A program made the translations under genes and the position numbers. Under the pieces are notes generated by a model. That model was not told where the DNA came from. It did no database searches and saw only the letters and a program-made list of their open reading frames with translations. From Syntrophaceae bacterium UBA2280 (GTDB taxonomy: Bacteria; Desulfobacterota; Syntrophia; Syntrophales; Smithellaceae), in the NCBI GenBank assembly GCA_002347685.1, contig DDWS01000019.1:11951-75950 (forward strand): DNA of 64,000 nucleotides. Reading direction: 5' to 3'. Position 1 is the stretch's first letter. Every line of letters begins with the position of its first letter. Of the stretch, positions 16,418 to 26,746 are shown in pieces.

Positions 16418-19400
16418 TTATAACGTAATCGAATAATGCTTTTCCGCTTCGCTTTCATGTTTTCCTGTGTACAGAGAGCCGCTCCAGCCGTCGATACAGA
16501 TGAAGTCCCCGCTGCGTATGGCGTGTTCTTCAATGGTCGCGTAACCGTCTGCTTCGTAAACCTTGAGCTTGCCCAATCCGACCACGCCGACTTTGTGAAG
16601 CTGCGGGATCGTGACAGCGGCGTGCGATGTTGCGCCGCCCTTGGCGGTTAGAAGGCCTTCCACCTGCAAAAGTACCCCGACGTCATCCGGGACGGTATCG
16701 GGACGCACGAGGATCAATGGCGTCTCGGGCTCCATTTCGCGATACCGTCGGATGTCATTTTCCGAATAGACCGCGCGTCCGCAAAGCGCGCCGCCGCTCA
16801 CACCGATACCGGCTCCGATAAGCGAAGCCTTGAGCTCCGGAGTGTCTTTGAAACGCCGGAGCTTCTTGGTGGTGATCTGATCCATATCGCGGGTCTGCAA
16901 AAGATAAAGTTGCTGCTTGTGCGGGCCTTCGAAAGTGAATTCGATTTCCTGGTGATGAAAACCTTTTTCGTAGATCAGAATTTCGGATATCCGCGCAAGT
17001 TCGGCGTAAATTTCCGGAAACCGGGTTTGAAGCGAGATGTCCGTGCTGCGGTTTTCGGTCAGACGCTGTTTTTCGGAGATCGGGAAGGTTTCGACCAGGC
17101 CGGACACGATATCATCCCCCTGCACGCCGAAGATGAAATCACCGTAAAGGATGACATCCGATGAGGCGCTTTTCGGATCCCGTGTGAAAATGACGCCGGA
17201 GCCGGAACGTTCGTGCATGTTGCCGAAAACCATGGCCTGCACGATCACGGCCGTGCCCCATTCGTCGGACAGGTTCATCTGGTGGCGGTAAATTTTGGCC
17301 TGATCGGAATACCAGGAATCAAAAACCTGCAAAACGGCGTGCCGGAGCTGTCGCATCGGATCGTCCGTCAGCGGAATGCCGGCATCCAGAATGCCTTTCT
17401 TGTAGGCCAGCGCGATGTCCTTCATCTGCGTCGGCACGAAGCCGATTTTTCTTTCTACGGAGAATTTCTGTTTATAGCCATCGATGATGGCGTCGAAAAA
17501 GTCGCGGCTCAAACCCTGAAACATCCCCCAGGTCTGAAGGAATCGCCGGTAGGAATCCCAGGCCGCCCACTGGAAGTTTTTTTTGCGGCTCAGGGTTTCC
17601 GCGATGGATTCGTTGATGCCCACATTCAGAAAGGAGCGCATCATGCCCGGCAGAGACACGGTCGCGCCACTGCGTACCGACAAAAGCAGGGGGTTTTTGG
17701 GGTCCCCGAACTTGTGTCCGGCTTTCTTTTCCATCTGCGTCATTTCGCGGCCGATGCGTGCGGCCAGATCGCTGAAGATGTGTTTGTATCCATAGACCGC
17801 GTCATAGCAGCGGAAAACCTCCGTGGTGATGATGAACCCCGGGGGGACCTGGAAACCGTAGGCGTGCAGCTGCTTGAGGAAATACCCTTTGTTCCCCAGC
17901 AGAATCTGATTGTCCAGCTTCGGACTTCTGCTGCTGATGGACGAGACAGACTGTTCCGGATTATAGACCATCAACCGGTTGAGCGTTCTTTTGTTGTCCT
18001 TGAATTTATCGAGCTCGGCATTGAGTGTTTTGATGATGGCGTGAACAAAGTTGTCCAGCACCTGCAATCCGAATGCTGAAGAAATCAGGGAACGGAAAAA
18101 ATTTTCCGACTGCTGATAGAGGATTCCATCATCATTGCGCCCTCCGGGTTTCCCATCCGCTGAATCTTCCTGGGCATCGATCTCGCGAATGATTCCGGGA
18201 AGGCTGGCACTGTGCGCGTCGATGTAATAATCCCGGATAATATCCTGGATGCCCTTGGAGATGAACCGGAAGATGTCGATATACTGCTCGATGGCAAACT
18301 GCTTGATCGACAGGGCGCTTGTGACATATTTCACTTTAGACACCAGGCTTTCGGTGGCAATGCCCTCCAGTTCCAGGGCGCTGACAAAGCCCCAGATGTA
18401 GGTGTGGATCTTCATGATCGTATACTTGGTGATGAACTTGAGATTCATCGACTGAATCAGTTCCTCAAACAGCATGGTGGCCAGGCTCTCGAGCCTCAGC
18501 GACAGGCCCAGTGCGTCGAACTTTTCTTCGTGATAGGTTCCGTACATCGACGGAATGCCGGCGGCGATATGCCGTTTGTAATAGATGTTTTCGAAAGACT
18601 GCGTTTTTTGCGAAGACAGGATTTTACCTTTGAGCAGATTGAGAAATTTCAAAAGAATGGTCAGGCTGCGGCGGTAGTTTTTGGTTTTGAGCGCCCGCTT
18701 GAGGGCGAGAATATCATTTTGCGCAAACGCATTTTGGGATTCCAGATCCGCGATCAGATCAAAATATTGCGGATGATATTTTTTATGGATCAGTTGATAG
18801 ATGCGGATCATGAGCGAGGCGCGCTCGCGGTCCGTTTCGCTGATCCCGGTGAGCAATCCGAGTTCCTTTGCGGTTTTGTCGCCGTTCCACTGCAGAAAGT
18901 TTTGGGGATCGCCTTTGGCAACATTAAGCAGGCGATCAAACGCCAGATGCATGCCGTCGAAATATTCCCCGGAATTGGCGATCTCGCCATAGATTTCCTC
19001 CGGAATATGATTGCGGGTGAAGGTTTTATCGCCCGTGTGCCAGAAGCGGAAAATATCTTCGGCAAAACCGACCAGCAGGCTGTTGCTTTCCACGTGGGAC
19101 TGCTTACGGAAGAAACCGATCAGGCGGTCCCTGCGGAACGACAGCTCATCGATGCGCGTGGTAATATCGCGCAGCTCGCCTTCCGCGCCGATCTCGCTGA
19201 AGTAAACGGGGAAAAGCCTTCCTAACTGCTTGATCAGGTTATACGCTGGCGCGATATCGGTGTTGAGCAGCCGGGAGATGTCTCTTTGGATCAGATCGGT
19301 GTCGCGCACAAAGATACCGCCGATTTTCAGGTGGATGATCAGTGCGGAGATCAGCCGCTTGGTCCAGCGCGGCTTCAGGCCGATGATCTCCAGCCAGGCA

Positions 19401-20650
19401 CGGATGGTGCGGATATGCTCGGGATTGACGCGGACCTGCCAGTCGGTGGTCGCTCCCTGGATATGCGGGTACTGAAATCCATAGGCAATCAACTCATCGA
19501 TAAAGATTTCAGCCAGCGGGTGGCTGTTCTGTGCGAACACTTCCCGGGCGGTGGTGACGATGCAATCGATGCTCGCATCGCTAAACTCGCTGTGCCGGGT
19601 GCTTTTTTTCAGAAAAATAAAAATCCGGCGTAGAATCGCGCCCAGGTCTTCCTTCTTTTCTTCCTGAAAAACCATTTTTAATGAATAGTTGATTTCCCGC
19701 ATGGCCGAGGCATGGATGTCGGTCAGACCGGCGATCGCCATGACGCGGAACAGAAAGTTGAGCTTGGCTAAGTGGTTGTGCCCCAGAAACGCAGGTGATT
19801 TTTCCAGTTGATTGGACGCGAGCAGATAGGCGTTGACCATCTGGAAGTAGTCTGTCATTGCCGGATAGTCTTCGCGGCGGGGATGTCCTGCGGGGTCCTT
19901 TTTGAGGGATTCGAGCCGGGCCAGAAGCGCGCGGATGTGCTGATGGCTCAATGATTCGGTGAGTTCACGATATGCGCCGAGCGCCGTGAGCGTTTCGCCG
20001 TCTTCGGGGCTGATCCAGGCTGCCGGATCCGGCTGCGCAAGCCAGTACTCATAGGTGATCTTAAACATCCGGTATAAAAGGCGGTCGAGATCTTCTGAAG
20101 GAAAGTCGATCTTGTTTTGAGCAAGGGACCGGATCAGGCGCTTGAGATAGGCGGAACATTTCTTAAAGAGCGCCGGGTTTTGATCCGTCGTGTTCAGAAG
20201 GAAATCGGTGATGTCCGAAAGCAGGTGCAGATTGCGTTCAACATGCGCTCCGCTGCGCTCGATAATTGTGTCGGCATAATCAAACAGATAGCGGATGGCG
20301 CTGTCTTTCACATCCTCGGAGGCGGCTGACACGATCACATCGAAATAGATATTCAGCAGCAGGGACAACGCCAGCGGCCCTTCGGCATGGTTGTTGAAAA
20401 TATAAAAATCGCCGATGGAGATCGATTTGTGCTCTTTGAGCACATCATCCCAGTTGACGAAGGGATGATGAAGTTCGGTGAGCAGTTCGGTCATCTTTTT
20501 GCGCACCCCGTAGTGCTGCTCAACGATTTGAAGCAGCGGCACGTATTGCGGGGGGATTTCCACCGTCGCCGCTGTTCGTTCCAGATTCACCTTCAGCGCC
20601 GAGGAGATCAGCGTGTTGTCTCGTTTTTCGGATGGATTTTTCACAGTCAT
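16418..20650 (-). CDS. Large PPDK/PEP-synthase-like protein lacking the PEP barrel
   Basis: A 1410-residue cytoplasmic protein. The first 880 or so residues are a helical region I do not recognise. Residues about 890-1255 are a PPDK-N/ATP-grasp domain (ILLGNKGYFLKQLHAYGFQVPPGF, LLLSVRSGATVSLPGMM, ERSGSGVIFTRDP, LYLLQTRDMD). Residues about 1280-1395 are the phosphohistidine swivelling domain, with GGATSHAA and His1343. The chain then ends: the C-terminal TIM barrel that binds PEP/pyruvate in PPDK is missing. It may phosphorylate another acceptor, as rifampin phosphotransferase and glucan dikinases do; the substrate is unknown. It is the last gene of the prmC-murA-hisD run. Confidence 0.85.
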   Translation of the reverse strand: MTVKNPSEKRDNTLISSALKVNLERTAATVEIPPQYVPLLQIVEQHYGVRKKMTELLTELHHPFVNWDDVLKEHKSISIGDFYIFNNHAEGPLALSLLLNIYFDVIVSAASEDVKDSAIRYLFDYADTIIERSGAHVERNLHLLSDITDFLLNTTDQNPALFKKCSAYLKRLIRSLAQNKIDFPSEDLDRLLYRMFKITYEYWLAQPDPAAWISPEDGETLTALGAYRELTESLSHQHIRALLARLESLKKDPAGHPRREDYPAMTDYFQMVNAYLLASNQLEKSPAFLGHNHLAKLNFLFRVMAIAGLTDIHASAMREINYSLKMVFQEEKKEDLGAILRRIFIFLKKSTRHSEFSDASIDCIVTTAREVFAQNSHPLAEIFIDELIAYGFQYPHIQGATTDWQVRVNPEHIRTIRAWLEIIGLKPRWTKRLISALIIHLKIGGIFVRDTDLIQRDISRLLNTDIAPAYNLIKQLGRLFPVYFSEIGAEGELRDITTRIDELSFRRDRLIGFFRKQSHVESNSLLVGFAEDIFRFWHTGDKTFTRNHIPEEIYGEIANSGEYFDGMHLAFDRLLNVAKGDPQNFLQWNGDKTAKELGLLTGISETDRERASLMIRIYQLIHKKYHPQYFDLIADLESQNAFAQNDILALKRALKTKNYRRSLTILLKFLNLLKGKILSSQKTQSFENIYYKRHIAAGIPSMYGTYHEEKFDALGLSLRLESLATMLFEELIQSMNLKFITKYTIMKIHTYIWGFVSALELEGIATESLVSKVKYVTSALSIKQFAIEQYIDIFRFISKGIQDIIRDYYIDAHSASLPGIIREIDAQEDSADGKPGGRNDDGILYQQSENFFRSLISSAFGLQVLDNFVHAIIKTLNAELDKFKDNKRTLNRLMVYNPEQSVSSISSRSPKLDNQILLGNKGYFLKQLHAYGFQVPPGFIITTEVFRCYDAVYGYKHIFSDLAARIGREMTQMEKKAGHKFGDPKNPLLLSVRSGATVSLPGMMRSFLNVGINESIAETLSRKKNFQWAAWDSYRRFLQTWGMFQGLSRDFFDAIIDGYKQKFSVERKIGFVPTQMKDIALAYKKGILDAGIPLTDDPMRQLRHAVLQVFDSWYSDQAKIYRHQMNLSDEWGTAVIVQAMVFGNMHERSGSGVIFTRDPKSASSDVILYGDFIFGVQGDDIVSGLVETFPISEKQRLTENRSTDISLQTRFPEIYAELARISEILIYEKGFHHQEIEFTFEGPHKQQLYLLQTRDMDQITTKKLRRFKDTPELKASLIGAGIGVSGGALCGRAVYSENDIRRYREMEPETPLILVRPDTVPDDVGVLLQVEGLLTAKGGATSHAAVTIPQLHKVGVVGLGKLKVYEADGYATIEEHAIRSGDFICIDGWSGSLYTGKHESEAEKHYSITL

Positions 20651-20682
20651 GACAAAACTACCTAAATGCGACGGTTTCGCGG

Positions 20683-21024
20683 CTAAGGCGCCGGTTTCAG
20701 AAGTCCCTGTTCCAGAAAAATGTTCATAACCCTTTGTGAATCCTCAACGGTAAATCCGATAATGCGCCGTTTGCCCTTCAGAAAGGCGAAAAAAATCTTG
20801 TCGCGGCTTGCCCTGAGGGGATCCCTGGGAAACCAGATTTTTAAATCTCCCGTGCCGTGGATGCGATACCTGCCCGTCCACAGCGTCGTGTCCCTGGCGA
20901 CAATTTTTTCGATATCCGATACCTGGATCCTGCGGGCTTTTCCGAAGATACCGTATCGCCGAAACAAAACGCGTGACGCGGTGATTTCGATTAAGGCATC
21001 GGAATAACAGACCGGTTCACTCAT
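20683..21024 (-). CDS. Small PH-like domain protein
   Basis: A 113-residue soluble protein with alternating beta strands, ending in a helix (EDSQRVMNIFLEQGLL), the outline of bacterial PH-like domains. The N-terminal pattern ITASRVLFRRYGIFGKARRIQVSDIEKIVARD supports this. Function unknown. It overlaps the hisD end by 8 bp and is followed after 32 bp by the large dikinase-like gene, so all three are probably co-transcribed. Confidence 0.55.
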   Translation of the reverse strand: MSEPVCYSDALIEITASRVLFRRYGIFGKARRIQVSDIEKIVARDTTLWTGRYRIHGTGDLKIWFPRDPLRASRDKIFFAFLKGKRRIIGFTVEDSQRVMNIFLEQGLLKPAP

Positions 21025-22321
21025 CGCGGCTTTCCCGGGACGTTCTCACGCGCACGGAATTCGCGTGTGCGTCTAGGCCTTCCATCCGGGCGAAGTGTTC
21101 CGTTTGCGCGGAAAGCCCGTCGAAAGCGTTTCGGGGAAATGACAGCACGCTCATGCGCTTGTAAAAATCGTACACGCCCAGCGGAGAGGAGAAGCGCGCC
21201 GTTCCCTCCGTCGGCAGGATGTGATTGGTGCCGGCGATATAGTCCCCCAGCGCCTCCGGCGTGTAGGAACCCAAAAATACCGAACCGGCGTTGATCACTC
21301 CCTCAAGGACGCTTTCGGGGTTTTCCACCATCAGTTCCAGATGCTCCGGCGCGAACAGATTGGACAATTCCACGGCCTGGCCGATGCCGGCTGTCACGAT
21401 TATCGCGCCGTAGCGGGCCAGGGATTTTTCAACAATCTCTTTTTTGGGCAGATCCCGGATCTGCTTTTGAATTTCGAAGGCGACGCGCCTTGCCATGTCC
21501 GCCGACGGCGTCAGCAGAACCGCTGCCGCCATTTCGTCATGTTCGGCCTGCGCGAGCATGTCCGCTGCCGCGAACGCAGGCCGGGCCGTGTCGTCTGCGA
21601 TGATCAGCACTTCGCTTGGACCCGCGATCATATCGATGGCGACCTGGCCGAAGACCAGTTTTTTGGCTGCGGCAACATACGCGTTGCCCGGCCCCACGAT
21701 TTTATCGACGCGCGGCACGCAGGCCGTACCGTAGGCCAGTGCCGCCACGGCCTGCGCGCCGCCGATTTTGAAGATGCGGTCTACACCCGAAACACTCGCC
21801 GCCGCCGCGATCAGGGGGACAATTTTCCCGTCCCGGCAGGGTGTCACCAGGACCACTTCCTTCACGCCCGCGATCCGCGCCGGGATGGCCGCCATCAAGA
21901 GCGTGGAGGGATAAAACGCCTTGCCGCCCGGCGCGTAAATGCCCACGCGGGCGAGGGGCAGCAGACGCTGGCCGAGACGCGAACCGTCTTTGTCGGTCAT
22001 CGACCAGCCTTCGGCTGTCTGGTGGCGATGGTATTTTTCAATGCGGGATGAGGCCAGCTGCAGCACGTCCATATCCTGTGGGGAAACGCGCGCGAGCGCC
22101 TCTTTTTTTTCTTCATCACCTGCTTCAATCGTGCCTGCGGTTAAAACGTGGCCGTCGAATTTCGCCGTATATTCGAAAACCGCTTCATCCCCCCGGAGCG
22201 TGACGTTGCGGATAATCTCCACGACCGTGGACAGCAGTTCCGGCTCGAAAGCGGAACCCCGCTGGCGCAGCTGGCGAAAAAAATCGACAAATTCCGGTGC
22301 GTCGGCTTGCAGAATTTTCAT
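21017..22321 (-). CDS. hisD: Histidinol dehydrogenase
   Basis: A 434-residue enzyme that oxidises L-histidinol to L-histidine in two NAD-dependent steps, the end of histidine synthesis. Family segments are plain: YAPGGKAFYPSTLLMAAIPA, VDKIVGPGNAYVAAAKK, DMIAGPSEVLIIAD, QAEHDE (zinc site), SNLFAPEHLELM, GDYIAGTNHILPTEGTAR and the final MEGLDAHANSVRVR. The start is 1 bp after the murA stop, and the end overlaps the PH-like gene. In Geobacter-type genomes hisG lies between murA and hisD; here it is absent. Confidence 0.96.
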   Translation of the reverse strand: MKILQADAPEFVDFFRQLRQRGSAFEPELLSTVVEIIRNVTLRGDEAVFEYTAKFDGHVLTAGTIEAGDEEKKEALARVSPQDMDVLQLASSRIEKYHRHQTAEGWSMTDKDGSRLGQRLLPLARVGIYAPGGKAFYPSTLLMAAIPARIAGVKEVVLVTPCRDGKIVPLIAAAASVSGVDRIFKIGGAQAVAALAYGTACVPRVDKIVGPGNAYVAAAKKLVFGQVAIDMIAGPSEVLIIADDTARPAFAAADMLAQAEHDEMAAAVLLTPSADMARRVAFEIQKQIRDLPKKEIVEKSLARYGAIIVTAGIGQAVELSNLFAPEHLELMVENPESVLEGVINAGSVFLGSYTPEALGDYIAGTNHILPTEGTARFSSPLGVYDFYKRMSVLSFPRNAFDGLSAQTEHFARMEGLDAHANSVRVRTSRESRDE

Positions 22322-22322
22322 G

Positions 22323-23573
22323 CTATTGGGCCACCCTTTTTATTTGCGCGCCGAGGGCTGAAAATTTCTTTTCGATGCCTTCATACCCCCGGTCGATGTG
22401 ATACACGCGTGAAATCTCCGTTGTTCCTTCGGCAACCAGTCCCGCCAGGATCAGCGACGCCGAAGCCCGCAGATCCGTCGCCATGGTTTGAGCCCCGTTG
22501 AGCGCGGGCACGCCGCGCACAACGGCGGAGCCACCCTGGATCGCGATATCCGCGCCCATGCGCATAAGTTCACTGACATGCATGAAGCGGTTTTCAAACA
22601 CGGTTTCGGAGATGACGGAAAGACCGCTGCCGATCGTCATGCAGGCCATCATCTGCGCCTGCAGATCCGTGGGGAATCCGGGATACGGGAGCGTCTTGAT
22701 ATCCACGCTGTGGATTTTCGTGGAGGCCGCTACTTTGAGGCCGCCCTCAATCGGCGTGATTTTCATGCCCGTATCGCGCAGCTTTCCTGTGAGCGCTTCG
22801 AGGTGCTGCGGGTTGCAGTTCAGAACGTTCACTTCGCCCTGTGTCATGCCCGCGGCGATCATGAACGTGCCGGCTTCGATGCGGTCGGGAATAATGGCCG
22901 CCTGCGCTCCGGTAAGCGACGTTACGCCCGTGATGGTGATGACATCTGTTCCCGCGCCGGAGATCCGGGCCCCCATGCCCCTGAGCACTTCCGCGAGGTT
23001 GACGATTTCCGGTTCGCGCGCCGCGTTATGCAGCACTGTCGTTCCGCAGGCGAGTGTGGCCGCCATCATGATATTTTCCGTGCCGGTGACCGTGGGCAGG
23101 TCGAAATAAATTTCCGCGCCGCGGAGTCGATCCGCCGTTGCTTCAATGTAGCCTTCGCTCAACTCGACCTTTGCCCCCATGTCCTGGAGCGCCTTGATGT
23201 GCAGATTCACCGGACGCGCGCCGATGGCGCAGCCGCCGGGAAGCGACACGCGGGCCCGGCCCGTCCGCGCGACGAGCGGACCCAGAACAAGAATCGAGGC
23301 CCGCATCGTTTTAACCAGATCATAAGGCGCGACACTGGAGGTCAGATTTTCCGCGCTCACCTGAACTGTGGCGCCTCCGTCGAACTCTACGCCCATGCTG
23401 CCGAGCAGTTTCTTGATGGTTTTGATGTCCATCAGATCCGGAATGTTCGAAAACGTGCAGGTCTGAGGTGTCAGCAGTGCCGAGGCCAGAACCGGCAGGG
23501 CGGCGTTTTTCGCGCCGCTGATATAAACATCCCCGTAAAGCGGCTTGCCGCCGTTGATGACGATTTTATCCAA
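22323..23573 (-). CDS. murA: UDP-N-acetylglucosamine 1-carboxyvinyltransferase
   Basis: A 416-residue MurA, the first committed enzyme of peptidoglycan synthesis; it moves enolpyruvate from PEP onto UDP-GlcNAc. The N-terminus GGKPLYGDVYISGAKNAALP and the catalytic loop LPGGCAIGARPVNLH are typical. The active-site cysteine is at residue 115, as in E. coli, so fosfomycin sensitivity at this residue is expected. The start overlaps the prmC end by 8 bp. Confidence 0.97.
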   Translation of the reverse strand: MDKIVINGGKPLYGDVYISGAKNAALPVLASALLTPQTCTFSNIPDLMDIKTIKKLLGSMGVEFDGGATVQVSAENLTSSVAPYDLVKTMRASILVLGPLVARTGRARVSLPGGCAIGARPVNLHIKALQDMGAKVELSEGYIEATADRLRGAEIYFDLPTVTGTENIMMAATLACGTTVLHNAAREPEIVNLAEVLRGMGARISGAGTDVITITGVTSLTGAQAAIIPDRIEAGTFMIAAGMTQGEVNVLNCNPQHLEALTGKLRDTGMKITPIEGGLKVAASTKIHSVDIKTLPYPGFPTDLQAQMMACMTIGSGLSVISETVFENRFMHVSELMRMGADIAIQGGSAVVRGVPALNGAQTMATDLRASASLILAGLVAEGTTEISRVYHIDRGYEGIEKKFSALGAQIKRVAQ

Positions 23574-24426
23574 CGATTTTTCTCCTTCCCTTCAAAACGC
23601 GGGGCAGTCCCGCGTAATCGGCACGGATGGCGATCCGATCGTAACCGCCGGCTTGCTCCATGATCTGCAAGACCTGCTGGCCCTGGGCCGCGCCGATTTC
23701 CAGTAAAAGCCAGCCTTCCGATTGAAGGCGGCTTTTTGCCTGATATACCAGTTTTTCATAAAATTCCAGACCTGTTTGTCCCGCGAGCAGCGCCGCTTCC
23801 GGCTCGAAGTTCCGGACGCCCGCGGGCAGGGTTTCGTATTCCTCCTGTCCGATATACGGCGGGTTGGAAACAATCAGATCGAACAGACCTTCCACCGGGT
23901 CGAAGAGATCCCCGGCCCTGAAGTCGATCCGGCCCTCAAGCCAGTAAATCCGGGCGTTTCTCTGCGCGACCAGCAGCGCGGCAGACGAGAGATCCGTCGC
24001 GGTCACATCTGCATCCGGCAGCTCCGCAGCCAGCGCCATCGCAATCGCGCCGCTGCCTGTGCCGATATCCACAATGCGAGGCGCATCAAGGCCAGCCTCG
24101 CGAAGGCAGGCCAGCGCCTCCTCGACCAACACTTCCGTATCCGGCCGCGGGATGAGCACATCGGGATTGACTTCCAGCGCAAACGTCCAGAAGGCCTTTT
24201 GCCCCGTGATGTAGGCCACCGGCTCAAAGGAAAGCCGTCTTGTGATGAGGGCTTGAAATTCGGCCTGCTTCCCTTCCGCAACAGTCATCTCAGGGTTTTT
24301 CATAAACTCCATGCGGTCGCATCCCAGGCAGCATGCCAGCAGCACCTCCGCGTCGAGCCTTGCGGAATCGATGGTCCCCGCTTCCAGTTTTTGTGTCGCC
24401 TCGCAAAGAATCTCCCGAATCGTCAT
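23566..24426 (-). CDS. prmC: Release factor glutamine methyltransferase
   Basis: About 286 residues. It methylates the GGQ glutamine of release factors RF1/RF2. The N-terminal helical domain holds YITGQKAFWTFALEVNPDVLIPRPDTE. The SAM-binding fold follows (VDIGTGSGAIAMALA), with the catalytic motif DLIVSNPPYIG. The frame is open to 24576, but ATG 24426 begins the conserved sequence (MTIREILCEA) and has a GGGGG stretch upstream. First gene of the prmC-murA-hisD run; prfA is not next to it. Confidence 0.93.
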   Translation of the reverse strand: MTIREILCEATQKLEAGTIDSARLDAEVLLACCLGCDRMEFMKNPEMTVAEGKQAEFQALITRRLSFEPVAYITGQKAFWTFALEVNPDVLIPRPDTEVLVEEALACLREAGLDAPRIVDIGTGSGAIAMALAAELPDADVTATDLSSAALLVAQRNARIYWLEGRIDFRAGDLFDPVEGLFDLIVSNPPYIGQEEYETLPAGVRNFEPEAALLAGQTGLEFYEKLVYQAKSRLQSEGWLLLEIGAAQGQQVLQIMEQAGGYDRIAIRADYAGLPRVLKGRRKIVG

Positions 24427-24623
24427 GGTTTGCCCCCGTCCCCTAAAAGCCACAACTTTTATGGAAAAGCCAGAAATTCTTTCGCCGGAGGGTGGTGCAT
24501 CCCTTGCGAGGTGTGGGATGAAAGGGGAACATGATAGGATGTCCCGAGTGGAGATTGGTGTGACTTTCAGTTCCACGGACTACAATAAACAATCGCGGTC
24601 TTGCAGGCTGAGGCAAACGCAGG

Positions 24624-26746
24624 TTATTGGTTTTGCCGCTGTAGCTCCCGGGCAAGTTTCAACGCCCGGAGCGCTTCTTCATAATCGGGTTTCAGTTCAA
24701 CCGCACGGCTGAAATGATGAATAGCCTGACTGAAATCGCCTTTATTGCCTAAAGCCACGCCGAGGTTAAAGTGAAGACCGGGATTATTCGGCTCAAGGGG
24801 CATGGCCAGCCGGTAATAATGAATCGCCTCTTCATGCTGTTGCTGTTTTTCCAGCAGGACTCCCAGATTATTCAGCGCTTGGAAAGAAGAATCGTTGATG
24901 CGGGCCGCCTCACGGAAATGCTCGATAGCTTCTCCGATTTTACCCTGATTTGCCAGGATTCCGGCCAAATCATAACGGGCTGCAAAATAGTCGGGGTTGC
25001 TTTTTATTGCTTCCCGATAATGATGCTCCGCCTGCTTTTTCTCTCCTTGCTTCATAAGCAGACTGGCTAAATGATAGTGGCTACCGGCATTTGCGGGATT
25101 TATTTCCATGGCCTTGTGATAATAGGATTTTGCCTCCTCGTTTTTCCCTTGTTCCTCCAGAGAGATCCCCAGATTAAGTTGGGCATTGTCATTGTAAGGA
25201 TTAACTTTTATAGCTTCAAGAAAATGAGCAATGGCTTTCTCTTTTTCCCCCTGTGCCACTTGAGCCACGCCCAGCATATTGTATGCGTTGTCCCAAAAAG
25301 GATTGATTTGTATTGCGGCCTGCAAATGCACAATGGCCTCATCATTTTTATTTTCTGCAAGAAAAAGGGCACCTAAAGTATTGTGAGCGAAATAATTGTC
25401 TTCTGTGACATTTGCGGCATGGCTCCATAGAGAAACACTGTTTTTCCAGTGGCCGCACTGTTGCCAGGTCAGGATGGTTAAAGCGATGGAAACAATAACT
25501 GCCGCCGGAAACAAAACGATTTTCCGTATTTTTTCTTTCGGTACGAGATAAAGTATACCCCAGATCAGCATGATGCCGATGCCGATAGAAGGCAAATAAG
25601 TGTAGCGGTCTGCCTTGGTTTGTATCCCCGTTTGCAGCAAGCCGATTACGGGAAAGAGGGTTCCCAGATACCAGAACCACCCTACAAAGATAAAAGGCGC
25701 CTTTTTCCAAAAAAACAAAACTGCTATGGTGATTCCTGTTAAAACAGAAGCCGCGCCGAATAACTGCCAAGAAGGGTATGTGGATTGATATGGATAAAAC
25801 ACGGCCAGGTCCATCGGCCAGAAAAATTTTCGAAGATAGACAGCATAGGAAACAACGGAATTGATGATACGATCTGACAAAAGCAGTTCTTCCAGGGTAT
25901 GCAATGCTCCAGCAGATCTAAGACCGATGATAAGAAAAATACTCGAAATCATTGATAGTAAAAAAACGGCACCTTTTCCATTAAAAGTTTCTTAAATACT
26001 TGCTGCCCGCTTGTGGCAACAGCGGGTATCGTGATTTGTCCGGCAACAACTTTCTTGCCTCCTTTTTTTGATGGCTTTGAAGCATTAGATGTAGCGGCAA
26101 TCGGAGTCATTGGAACATTTGGCCATCTTCTGAGCGGCCAGTAATCAAGCAGCAGAAGGACGCAGGGTAAAGTAACAACCATAGGTTTGGACATAAGGGC
26201 GAAAACAAACATCAGTATGCAAAGAAGGTATTTGGATATCTTCCTGTCTTGAACGTAAAAGGCATAGGCGTAGAGCGTAGCCATGCTGAAAAACAAGCTC
26301 AAGACATCTTTGCGCTCCGAGGCCCAGGCGACGGACTCCACGCGCAACGGGTGGAGCGCAAAAAGCGCTGCGGCAAATGCGGAGGGCCAAATCTGTTTAG
26401 TGGTTTTATTCAAAAAAAGGAACAACAAGAGCACGGCGCCAATATGCCAAAAGAGGCTGACCAAGTGATGACCGGAAGCATTTTCTCCAAACAACTGCCA
26501 ATCCAGTATCAGGGAAAGCGACGTTAAAGGATGCCAATATTCTTCACTTGCATTGGTAAGTGCCCATTTAATGCTATCTGCGTTAAATCCTGACGTGACC
26601 ATGCTGTGTGTGGTAATCAGCCTTGGGTCGTCATGATTAACAAAATCATTGCCCGCAATGCGTCCAAAGGCGATAAGCGAAAAAGCGACCAATAGAATCA
26701 TGATCAGATATTTTTGTTTTTTTTCCATAAGAGGGGGAAAACCCAT
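24624..26746 (-). pseudogene. Membrane protein with TPR repeats, split by a homopolymer frameshift
   Basis: Two minus-strand frames form one gene. The first (from about 26746 to 25949) has several membrane helices and the glycosyltransferase-like ALFALHPLRVESVAWASERKD segment. The second (25952 to 24624) gives four or more helices, then about eight TPR repeats of the AIxHxxxAIxxNPxxxxAxxxLG type. The break is in a run of seven A at 25960-25966 (T on the coding strand). One extra T would read VPFFLLSMISSIFL and join both parts smoothly. Intact relatives are TMTC/O-GlcNAc-transferase-like proteins of unknown target. It may be a sequencing error, a phase-variable tract or a real mutation. ATG 26728 is another start. 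Confidence 0.8.

Noticed and set aside
17213..18079. 288-codon open frame on the plus strand opposite the dikinase
   Set aside because: Antisense shadow of a clear coding gene; its composition is set by the real gene's codons and no family is seen.
22488..23663. 391-codon plus-strand frame opposite murA
   Set aside because: Antisense shadow: murA is beyond doubt and the shadow has His/Arg-rich, low-information translation.
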